From contig CAAGBL010000058.1 in the NCBI GenBank assembly GCA_900768045.1, positions 1-12,333 of the forward strand: a stretch of DNA of 12,333 nt, read 5' to 3'. Of the stretch, positions 6,212-11,756 are shown one piece after another. Position numbers and translations under genes: made by a program. The stretch comes from an uncultured Alistipes sp. (GTDB lineage: Bacteria > Bacteroidota > Bacteroidia > Bacteroidales > Rikenellaceae). Every line of letters begins with the position of its first letter. Position 1 is the stretch's first letter. Below the pieces are notes generated by a model. It had not been told where the DNA came from and did not search any database. It worked only from the letters and a program-made list of their open reading frames with translations.

Positions 6212-7771
6212 CTATTTAAATGAGTCGGGAAGATCATTCTCATAGAGCACCACGTCGCCCGCCTTGAGCTGTGGCTGAAGCTCTGCCATAGCCTCATTAA
6301 AGGATGCCACACAACTTACCTGCGCCTCAGGATAACCACCTCGTGTCAAGCCCTCGGTGATAGCCTTACGGTTTACCTCGTTCACAACAAATACCCTATC
6401 GGGGCGTGCCAAAGCGATATCCTCACCAAACTGCTTATTGTTATCAAACTGCTTTGCACCCATCTCCACAAAGCCTGGTGTCACCACATAACGCTTGCCC
6501 GTAGTCACAAAGCCCGACAACACCTCCAACGCCATACGGGCACCCGTAGGGTTCGAGTTGTAGGCATCGTCAAGGATTACAACACCACCATTACGACGCA
6601 TGCTTAGGCGGTGCTCAATCTGCTCGATCTGACGCACGGCACGGCGCTCACTCTCAACACCCACGCCAAGGCGCTCAGCAATGGCCAATGCACCGAGGAT
6701 ATTTAAGATATTTCCACGACCGAGGATATGTGTAGCAAAGCCCTCATTAACCAACTCACCACGCCTAACATCAAACTGCGTCTCATTAGGCAAGTACTTG
6801 ATATTCACAGCTCGATACTCTGCATCGAGGTTATCAATGCCGTATGTCGCTGCCTTCGTGCCCGAAGTTTTTAGGTAGCTGCTTGCCGCCTCAGAATCGA
6901 CGTTCACCACGCCAAAGCCACCCTCGGGCAGTGCCTCGATAAGCTCAAACTTTGTGCGTGCCACACTCTCCACCGAGCCAAATGTCTCGAGGTGCATCTC
7001 GCCCACAGAGGTAACTATACCCATCTGGGGGCATACCAAGTCGCAAATCTCCTTGATGTCGCCACGCTGCTTAGCACCCATCTCGACTATGAATACCTCG
7101 TGGTGGGGCTTAAGGTGCTCACGCACGGTGCGCACAACGCCAAGCGTAGTGTTAAAGTTACCAGGCGTCATCAGCACATTGTACTTCTCGGATAGCACAC
7201 GGTACAAGAAATTCTTTGTCGATGTCTTGCCAAAGCTACCTGTGATGCCGATAACCTTGAGGTTGGGCATAGCTCGCAACATGCGCTTAGCATCGTTGTA
7301 GTACCAGCGTGTGATAGCCGCCTCCAAAGGTCGGTTTATGAGGTTGGCAACAATGGTCCAGTAGTCGAGCGTAAGGAGCATCATCGCCACGAGGGTAAGT
7401 TCCACGGCGTAGATGTGTACCAACGCAACTACGGCAAATGTAAACAGTAAGCGTGTGATAAATAGGCGCTTAACACGCATGGTGTATGCCAACGGTATCT
7501 TATACTTTATCGAGAACTCAGAGGCGGCAATCACCAACATCCACGCACCGAATATGGCGAGTGCCACGGCGTGGTAGGTAAGCACGAAGCATACCGCAGC
7601 AAGCACTGCTACGAGGTTCATGCGTGAGTGCCACTCCCCTGTCTGCTTTAGCCAGCGGTTGTAGCGCTCCACACGGTAGCTGTTCTGCTGGAACATCTGC
7701 ACCGAGTAGCGCATCGACGCCCAGAGATATACAAGCCACACAAGGGTAAAGATATATAGTGCTGTGCTCAT
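6212..7771 (-). CDS. murF: MurF-like Mur ligase with N-terminal membrane domain
   Basis: This 519-aa protein appears to be a fusion. Residues 1-145 carry about four to five hydrophobic segments (roughly 3-19, 52-66, 67-84, 104-121 and 123-145). The rest is a Mur ligase of MurF type, the enzyme that attaches D-Ala-D-Ala to the UDP-MurNAc-tripeptide. Motifs: P-loop GITGSFGKTST at 175-185, TPGNFNT at 202-208, VEMGA at 229-233, GEMHLETF at 257-264, GRGNILNILGA at 351-361, HRL at 387-389 and DDAYNSNP at 401-408, a MurF hallmark. Ordinary MurF is soluble and about 430-470 aa, so the membrane domain is the notable extra. It is 7 bases downstream of the hydrolase gene and directly upstream of ddl. 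It may be the only MurF or a second, specialised one; this window cannot decide, so the symbol is provisional. Confidence 0.85.
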   Translation of the reverse strand: MSTALYIFTLVWLVYLWASMRYSVQMFQQNSYRVERYNRWLKQTGEWHSRMNLVAVLAAVCFVLTYHAVALAIFGAWMLVIAASEFSIKYKIPLAYTMRVKRLFITRLLFTFAVVALVHIYAVELTLVAMMLLTLDYWTIVANLINRPLEAAITRWYYNDAKRMLRAMPNLKVIGITGSFGKTSTKNFLYRVLSEKYNVLMTPGNFNTTLGVVRTVREHLKPHHEVFIVEMGAKQRGDIKEICDLVCPQMGIVTSVGEMHLETFGSVESVARTKFELIEALPEGGFGVVNVDSEAASSYLKTSGTKAATYGIDNLDAEYRAVNIKYLPNETQFDVRRGELVNEGFATHILGRGNILNILGALAIAERLGVGVESERRAVRQIEQIEHRLSMRRNGGVVILDDAYNSNPTGARMALEVLSGFVTTGKRYVVTPGFVEMGAKQFDNNKQFGEDIALARPDRVFVVNEVNRKAITEGLTRGGYPEAQVSCVASFNEAMAELQPQLKAGDVVLYENDLPDSFK

Positions 7772-7778
7772 TGCTTAC

Positions 7779-8540
7779 TTAGATTTTAAGAAACGACTTA
7801 AGCGATGCCTGCCACAACTCCGCCTGCTCCAACATAGCAAAGTGGCCTGCGCCCTTGGCTACTACAAGCCCTGCATCTGGCATCAGGCGCTCCATGCGCT
7901 TAGCGTCGGCGAGGGGTGTTGCTGTGTCCATGTCGCCCCAAAATAGTAGCACGGGAGCCGTTACCTTGGGCATTACGTGACACAAATCCTCGTTCACACA
8001 CTTCGAGAGTATCGCACGCATCATGGGTGTTGCACGGTTGTAGTCCGACGAGCCCGCCTTTGCTCGACGCTGCTCTATGAGCATCTGCGCCTTCTGCTTG
8101 CCAATGAGCACCGGGAGAAGAGCCTTCATCAGCTTGAAGGTGTATACCTTGCGGTAGTACGATAGCGAGCGTCGTGGCTTCACTCCCGCAGCATCTGTGA
8201 GGACTATACGCTCCACGCTGTTGCGTGAGGCATAGAGTATCGACACACGACCACCAAACGAGTGTCCCACGAGCGTTGGCTTTTCCACGCCGAGGTTTTT
8301 CACGAGCGCCTCTATCGAGCGGGTGTACTCCTCCACGCCCCACACCTCACGAGGCTCGGAGCTAAGGCCAAAGCCCGCAAAATCTACTGCCACCACCCTA
8401 AAATTGTTGCGCAGCAACTCCGAGGTTGCCTTCCAGATGTTGTGGTCGCAGCCCCAGCCGTGTAGTAGAATTACCGTATCTCCCTCGCCCTCAATAGTAT
8501 AGGCAAGCTCGACATTGTCGTATGTATAACGTGCTTCCAT
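7779..8540 (-). CDS. Alpha/beta hydrolase fold protein
   Basis: This 253-aa protein has the alpha/beta hydrolase fold. The oxyanion region is LLHGWG at 25-30 and the nucleophile elbow is VGHSFGG at 91-97 (Ser94). The acid is most likely Asp203 or Asp205 in WGDMDTATP, and the base is His233 in GAGHF. No signal peptide is visible, so it probably acts in the cytoplasm. The substrate is unknown. It heads the operon, with only 7 bases to the MurF-like gene, so a role in cell-wall precursor metabolism or editing is a reasonable guess from context alone. The -7 promoter box ends only 5 bases before the ATG, and no other Met occurs until residue 138, so the mRNA may be leaderless. A downstream non-ATG start near residue 1 cannot be excluded. 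Confidence 0.9.
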   Translation of the reverse strand: MEARYTYDNVELAYTIEGEGDTVILLHGWGCDHNIWKATSELLRNNFRVVAVDFAGFGLSSEPREVWGVEEYTRSIEALVKNLGVEKPTLVGHSFGGRVSILYASRNSVERIVLTDAAGVKPRRSLSYYRKVYTFKLMKALLPVLIGKQKAQMLIEQRRAKAGSSDYNRATPMMRAILSKCVNEDLCHVMPKVTAPVLLFWGDMDTATPLADAKRMERLMPDAGLVVAKGAGHFAMLEQAELWQASLKSFLKI

Positions 8541-8545
8541 AAGGG

Positions 8546-8577
8546 CAAAGGTACAAAAAAAATTGCTAATTGTGCAA
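8546..8577 (-). promoter_or_regulatory. Promoter of the hydrolase-murF-ddl operon
   Basis: On the minus strand TACCTTTG (8546-8553) is an exact TAnnTTTG box. TTG (8575-8577) lies 21 bases upstream, with a T-rich spacer. The annotated ATG is only 5 bases past the -7 box, so transcription should start at or within a few bases of the start codon. Confidence 0.8.
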
Positions 8578-8607
8578 TGTGCGAGGGTAAATATATGGCA
8601 AATAAAG

Positions 8608-8637
8608 AGGACTGCCCAACATCAGTTGAACAGTCCT
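8608..8637 (-). terminator. Probable terminator of the TPR/RibH-like operon
   Basis: AGGACTG (8608-8614) pairs with CAGTCCT (8631-8637). An inner CAAC/GTTG stem and an ATCA loop sit inside, separated by a 2x2 mismatch. On the minus strand a T-rich tail (CTTTATTT) follows. It is about 180 bases beyond the RibH-like stop codon, and the intervening DNA is repetitive. Confidence 0.55.
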
Positions 8638-8644
8638 TAAAAAT

Positions 8645-8810
8645 TTAGCGATTTGCAGTAGAAGATGTGCCGTTATCATGATTAACACGGCTTGTCATCA
8701 GAATGGTGCAGATACAACGCTCGGCAAATTTTGGAGCGATGGGCTGTACTTGAGGTACTGCTCATTGCTACAATAATTTGTTAGCGGCAGTAGATGCGCC
8801 GTTATCATGA
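8645..8810. repeat. Dispersed intergenic repeat, same family as at 644-770
   Basis: TTAGCGATTTGCAGTAGAAG (8645-8664) continues into ATGTGCCGTTATCATGA (to 8681). A close copy at 8781-8810 reads TTAGCGGCAGTAGATGCGCC then GTTATCATGA. Between them lie CTTGTCATCAGAA and CGGCAAATTTT, which resemble CTTGTCAGAAG and CGGCAAATTAT of the repeat at 644-770. The second copy ends 4 bases from the stop codon of the RibH-like gene, much as a related sequence (about 824-867) runs up to the stop of the acyl-CoA synthetase gene. No ORF is supported here. Confidence 0.65.
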
Positions 8811-8814
8811 CAAG

Positions 8815-9246
8815 CTAAGAGAAGTTCTCTTGCGAAACTAGCTCAACCGCCTCAGCCTCCATCTCATTCTGTATCGATAGCATCGTCACCACATCTTCGG
8901 CACGCTCAGCGCCACCTATCGACACCACCATATTCCAGTGTGTCTGCACATGTACGATGCCGTTCATCAGCGACAGCACGCCCATCACACGGTTTTCGGG
9001 TGCTAACACCACCACGCCATCGACATCGGTATATTGCGCATAGAATTGCAACATTATTATTATGTCGTGGAGCGATGGCACACGGCGTATCACTATGTTT
9101 TGCGCCTGACAGCCCATCGAGGTTAGCGAATCTACGAACTTCTCGAGGTGTTGCTCAGCGAAGTCGTCGTAGTCACGCACGATGATCACGCCTATACGCA
9201 TGTTCGTCGCCGAGAGCTCGGTAATCTCAACAAAGGGCTCGTTCAT
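8815..9246 (-). CDS. Lumazine synthase (RibH)-like protein lacking catalytic segment
   Basis: This 143-aa protein aligns from memory, without gaps over the first half, with Bacteroides RibH (6,7-dimethyl-8-ribityllumazine synthase, riboflavin pathway). Matching stretches are MRIGVIIVRDYDDF (16-29), a helix, NIVIRRVP (50-57, RibH has NI.V..VPG.FE) and YTDVDGVVVL (72-81, RibH has HTDVDAIIAV). After that the family's essential VRGDTPHFD loop with its catalytic His is missing, a deletion of about nine residues. The following helix (VMGVLSLMNGI) and a short GGAERAEDV remain in place of FGLLTTxTxEQA. It is 18 bases downstream of the TPR gene, the usual place of ribH in Bacteroides relatives. It is probably catalytically inactive, with an altered or structural role. 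The reading frame is intact, so it is not an obvious pseudogene. Confidence 0.65.
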   Translation of the reverse strand: MNEPFVEITELSATNMRIGVIIVRDYDDFAEQHLEKFVDSLTSMGCQAQNIVIRRVPSLHDIIIMLQFYAQYTDVDGVVVLAPENRVMGVLSLMNGIVHVQTHWNMVVSIGGAERAEDVVTMLSIQNEMEAEAVELVSQENFS

Positions 9247-9264
9247 GGTGCGCCATGCGGGGTG

Positions 9265-9903
9265 TTATTGGATAAACTTAGCCATTGCACGCTCCTGCGC
9301 AGGATACTTAGCCACGATATCCTTGTAGCACTGCTGCGCCTTAGCCTCGTCACCCATAGCCTGGTACACCAACGCAAGCTTCTTTGTGTATGTTACAAAT
9401 GTGTGCTCGTCGTTGCTTGCTGCAGCCGCCTCTGCGAAGCGCTCTGCGGCTGTCTGCATGTCGTTCTTCTCTACTGCGATGTCACCCTTAAGACCCAACA
9501 CCTTAGCGTTAAGCATCTCGCCTGCAGCACCCTCTGCTGGGGTGTATGCTGCGAGCTCAGCCTCAGCCTTCTCGATGTCGCCTGCCTGCAAAGCTGCTGC
9601 TGCTGCGAGGTATGCTGCGCTGTTAGCTGCCTCAGTACCCTTGTAGTCAGCCTGAATCTTGTCGAAGCCCTCAACGCTGTTTGCGTCGTTGAGCTCAGCT
9701 GCTACAGCCTCGCTTGCTGCCTGCTCCTTTACGAGGTTGCGGTTGTCACGCACGTTCTTGAAGATGAAGAATGCGCTGAGTGCCACGCCTACGATGATTA
9801 GTGCCCAGAGGAGTTTGTTACCATTCTTGTCGAAGAACAACTCCAACTTACCCTTAGTCTCCACCATTAGATCCTCCTGTGGAGTCTGTACATTGTTTGT
9901 CAT
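9265..9903 (-). CDS. Membrane-anchored tetratricopeptide repeat protein
   Basis: This 212-aa protein has a short charged N-terminus, one transmembrane helix (about residues 30-48) and then an Ala-rich helical region with TPR-type repeats. Examples are AAYLAAAAALQAGDIEKAEAE around 96-116, KGDIAVEKNDMQTAAERFAEA around 139-160 and KKLALVYQAMGDEAKAQQCY. It resembles the YfgM/TPR_21 type, anchored in the inner membrane with the TPR domain outside the cytoplasm. TPR domains bind other proteins; the partner is unknown. In Bacteroides relatives this gene commonly precedes ribH, and here it is 18 bases upstream of the RibH-like gene. Its promoter gives a leader of roughly 50 bases. Confidence 0.88.
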   Translation of the reverse strand: MTNNVQTPQEDLMVETKGKLELFFDKNGNKLLWALIIVGVALSAFFIFKNVRDNRNLVKEQAASEAVAAELNDANSVEGFDKIQADYKGTEAANSAAYLAAAAALQAGDIEKAEAELAAYTPAEGAAGEMLNAKVLGLKGDIAVEKNDMQTAAERFAEAAAASNDEHTFVTYTKKLALVYQAMGDEAKAQQCYKDIVAKYPAQERAMAKFIQ

Positions 9904-9961
9904 AGTCTGAATTATTTTAATTATTTTTATATTGTTCTACGGTGTTTATCACTTCAATCCG

Positions 9962-9992
9962 CAAATATAGTGATAATTATGCGAAAATGCAA
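9962..9992 (-). promoter_or_regulatory. Promoter of the TPR/RibH-like operon
   Basis: On the minus strand TATATTTG (9962-9969) is an exact -7 box and TTG (9990-9992) lies exactly 20 bases upstream. A 12-base block around the -33 box (9987-9998) is identical to the one in the second four-helix-bundle gene promoter (11736-11747). Repeat array B begins 22 bases upstream of the -33 box. Confidence 0.88.
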
Positions 9993-10013
9993 GTTTTGCC
10001 AGGATAAAAGAGA

Positions 10014-10195
10014 GGCGCAGTCATATAGGTAGCTCTGGGTAGAACTGGGTAGCTCTGGGTAGAACTGGGTAGCGCTTCGCTTGATGGGTAGCTCTGGGTA
10101 AAGCGCAGTCATCGCAATAACACCCAGAATTACCCCAAATACCCAGAATTACCCAAAAATACCCAGAATTACCCAGAACCACCCAGAACCAGTCC
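10014..10195. repeat. Array B: two-armed 10-bp repeat array
   Basis: The array opens with GGCGCAGTC (10014-10022). The left arm (about 10027-10100) is made of GGGTAGCTCT and GGGTAGAACT units, twice as a 20-bp pair, interrupted by GCGCTTCGCTTGAT at 10072-10085. GCGCAGTC returns at 10103-10110 as part of the hinge AAGCGCAGTCATCGCAATAA. The right arm (about 10122-10193) has ACCCAGAATT-type units, complementary to the left arm over CTGGGTA/TACCCAG. It ends in CCAGTCCA, directly against the terminator of the first four-helix-bundle gene. Confidence 0.9.
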
Positions 10196-10232
10196 AAAAA
10201 AAAATTCCGAGACCATGCCTCGGAATTTTTTA
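10196..10232 (-). terminator. Intrinsic terminator of four-helix-bundle gene 1
   Basis: A perfect 9-bp stem, AATTCCGAG (10203-10211) with CTCGGAATT (10219-10227), has a 7-nt loop and a T-run on the minus strand (A-run 10196-10204 on plus). It touches the TAA stop at 10230-10232, so there is almost no 3' UTR. Confidence 0.92.
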
Positions 10233-10787
10233 TTTGTTTCGCTTTTCGAGCCTAATGCGTGTTAATTTTTCTCTGAAGCCACCCTCCACACTAAAGCGTT
10301 TTGCCTCACTCTCTATAAAGTTGCTTAGCAACAAATCCTCCTGCCGCAATAGCACTAATAACATGTTAGCTATCACCTCGTCATCACGCTTCTTGTCAAG
10401 CTCCAGAAAAAACTCTACGTCATCATGCTCTTTGCCGAGCTTACGCATTGCCATAACCTCTGTGGAGCTTCCCTCCCATAGTCGTAAGCCACGTGTTGCA
10501 ATGTAGTCTTTGTAATCTTCGTATAACTCTCTGAGGCTACCTCGTGCTATGTTGTATAGCTTTAGCGCCACTTCATACGATGTCGCACTATCCACATAGC
10601 CCTCCACTATGTTTTGCTTTCCTGAGCGAGCTGCTTGTATCATCTGGTCGTGGGTGCGGTCACGCTTGTCGATGAAACGTGAGCAGAAGTGGAAGGTAAG
10701 GTCGTAGATGATCTTCGCCTTTTTGTAGCATAGCAACCTTTCGTAGTCCCAATGCCCGTTATCTACTATTTTACCTTTCTGCATCAT
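10230..10787 (-). CDS. Four helix bundle protein with suffix domain (copy 1)
   Basis: This is a 185-aa protein of the S23 / 23S-rRNA-intervening-sequence / bAvd superfamily (four helix bundle, TIGR02436-like). It also carries the 'four helix bundle suffix' C-terminal region. The bundle covers about residues 18-130, with the family core DQMIQAARSGKQNIVEGY at 47-64 and AR.SL.EL.EDY after it. The suffix covers about 135-177 (DEVIANMLLVLLRQ, then FSVEGGFREKLTRIR). The frame is open to an ATG at 10829, but the promoter -7 box is at 10804-10811. The start is therefore the ATG at 10787 or the adjacent one at 10784. Molecular function is unknown. Relatives act with RNA or reverse transcriptase complexes in diversity-generating retroelements, but no reverse transcriptase is present here. 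It is a close paralogue of copy 2, with 42 of 47 residues identical over LLCYKK...VEGY. Confidence 0.88.
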   Translation of the reverse strand: MMQKGKIVDNGHWDYERLLCYKKAKIIYDLTFHFCSRFIDKRDRTHDQMIQAARSGKQNIVEGYVDSATSYEVALKLYNIARGSLRELYEDYKDYIATRGLRLWEGSSTEVMAMRKLGKEHDDVEFFLELDKKRDDEVIANMLLVLLRQEDLLLSNFIESEAKRFSVEGGFREKLTRIRLEKRNK

Positions 10788-10803
10788 AGCAATTTGTTTG
10801 ATA

Positions 10804-10835
10804 CAAATGTATATAAAATTATTGGACAAAACAAA
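10804..10835 (-). promoter_or_regulatory. Promoter of four-helix-bundle gene 1
   Basis: On the minus strand TACATTTG (10804-10811) is an exact -7 box. TTTG (10832-10835) is 20 bases upstream. Only 16 bases separate the -7 box from the ATG at 10787, so the leader is very short. The promoter decides the start codon. Array C begins 25 bases upstream of the -33 box. Confidence 0.88.
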
Positions 10836-10859
10836 TTGCTTGTCGTTTTTTTCTTGGGC

Positions 10860-11048
10860 GGCGCAGTCGTCTGGGTATGATTGGGTAGCTCTGGGTAGAA
10901 CTGGGTATGACTAAGTAGCACTGGGTAACACTGGGTAAAATTGGGTAAAGCACAGTCATCACAATAATACCCAGAAATACCCAAAATTACCCAGAATTAC
11001 CCAGAATTACCCAGAATTACCCAGAATTACCCAGAATTACCCAGTCCA
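10860..11048. repeat. Array C: two-armed 10-bp repeat array, homologous to array B
   Basis: It starts with the same GGCGCAGTC (10860-10868) as array B. The left arm (about 10870-10947) has variable units such as GGGTAGCTCT, GGGTAGAACT, GGGTATGACT and GGGTAACACT. The hinge AAAGCACAGTCATCACAATA (10947-10966) differs from that of B at only two positions. The right arm (about 10968-11043) is almost pure ACCCAGAATT, more uniform than in B, which suggests recent expansion or homogenisation. It ends in CCAGTCCA (11041-11048), as B does. The DNA to 11101 then holds a different short repeat. Confidence 0.9.
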
Positions 11049-11067
11049 CGTGGCGGGGGCGGTGGTC

Positions 11068-11100
11068 GTCTCTGTTGTCTCTGCGGTCTCTGCGGTCTCT
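11068..11100. repeat. Short 9-bp repeat GTCTCTGCG at the end of array C
   Basis: GTCTCTGTT, GTCTCTGCG, GTCTCTGCG and GTCTCT follow in tandem, between a G-rich linker (11049-11067) and the terminator of the second four-helix-bundle gene. Array A read on the minus strand has TCTCTGCGCTCT at the same place, between its arm and the rplT terminator, so the motif may be part of the element. Confidence 0.75.
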
Positions 11101-11101
11101 C

Positions 11102-11137
11102 AAAAAAAAATCGGAGCTCCCGAGAAGGAAGCTCCGA
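11102..11137 (-). terminator. Intrinsic terminator of four-helix-bundle gene 2
   Basis: The stem TCGGAGCT (11111-11118) with AGCTCCGA (11130-11137) is extended inward by two pairs after a mismatch. It is followed on the minus strand by nine T (A-run 11102-11110). It is 5 bases from the stop codon. Confidence 0.92.
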
Positions 11138-11142
11138 AAATA

Positions 11143-11694
11143 TTATTTGTTGCGACTCTTTAACCGAATGGCTGTCATCTGCTCACGAAAACCACCCTCC
11201 ACCGCAAAGTTTTCGCTAACCTTATCCATATATTTACATATAAGGCTTTGGGCTTGCCTGATAAGCACTAAAGTCATATTTGCCACCACCTCGTCATTAC
11301 GTGTTGATGCCAACTCTGCAAAGTATTCTGAGTCGTTATGTTTTGCTCCAAGTTGCGTCATTACCGCCATTTCTTGTGAGTCATTCTCCCAACGTCGTAG
11401 ACCTCGCACACGTAGATAGTCGATATAATCCTCGGCAAGCTCCATTAGGCTTGCTCGTGCCACGTTGAATAGCTTCATGCCCATCTCCTTCGACGTTGCC
11501 ATATCACCATAGCCCTCCACTATATTTTGCTTTCCTGAGCGTGCTGCCTGTATCATCTGGTCGAAGGTGCGGTCACGCTTGTCTATAAAGCGATTGCAGA
11601 AGTGGAAGGTAAGGTCGTAGATAACCACGGTCTTCTTATAGCACAATAGCTTGTGGTAGTTGGAATTAAGGGTTATCGGTTTAGATGATTGCAT
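11143..11694 (-). CDS. Four helix bundle protein with suffix domain (copy 2)
   Basis: This 183-aa tandem paralogue of copy 1 has the same plan. The four-helix bundle includes DQMIQAARSGKQNIVEGY (45-62) and the segment AR.SLMELAEDYIDY. The suffix region has DEVVANMTLVLIRQ and FAVEGGFREQMTAIR. The N-terminal 17 residues differ from copy 1; the central bundle is nearly identical and the middle third is more diverged. The open frame runs further upstream to 11913 through repeat DNA, giving GRIGRIGRIG-type residues. The promoter at 11711-11741 lies inside that extension, so the ATG at 11694 is the start. Function is unknown. The gene sits between arrays C and D, and its presence next to copy 1 with homologous arrays suggests that gene plus array duplicated as a unit. 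Confidence 0.88.
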   Translation of the reverse strand: MQSSKPITLNSNYHKLLCYKKTVVIYDLTFHFCNRFIDKRDRTFDQMIQAARSGKQNIVEGYGDMATSKEMGMKLFNVARASLMELAEDYIDYLRVRGLRRWENDSQEMAVMTQLGAKHNDSEYFAELASTRNDEVVANMTLVLIRQAQSLICKYMDKVSENFAVEGGFREQMTAIRLKSRNK

Positions 11695-11710
11695 GCCGTC
11701 TAATTTTGTA

Positions 11711-11741
11711 CGAAGGTAGTTATAATTAGCTACAGATGCAA
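11711..11741 (-). promoter_or_regulatory. Promoter of four-helix-bundle gene 2
   Basis: On the minus strand TACCTTCG (11711-11718) has one mismatch to TAnnTTTG. TTG (11739-11741) is exactly 20 bases upstream. The -33 region and spacer resemble the TPR gene promoter: a 12-base identical block, and 13 of 20 spacer bases the same. The ATG is 16 bases past the -7 box. Confidence 0.75.
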
Positions 11742-11756
11742 GTTTTGTTAGATTTT

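Noticed and set aside
9148..9801. Long plus-strand ORF rich in Cys and Leu opposite the TPR and RibH-like genes
   Set aside because: It is antisense to two genes with clear family matches. Its Cys/Leu-rich composition is what the complement of Ala/Glu-rich codons produces.
10788..10829. Upstream ATG for four-helix-bundle gene 1 at 10829
   Set aside because: The exact -7 promoter box at 10804-10811 lies downstream of it, so an mRNA starting there could not include that codon.
10784..10984. Small minus-strand ORF across array C with Cys/His/Tyr-rich residues
   Set aside because: It is composed of repeat units, overlaps the promoter and start of the four-helix-bundle gene 1, and resembles no protein family.
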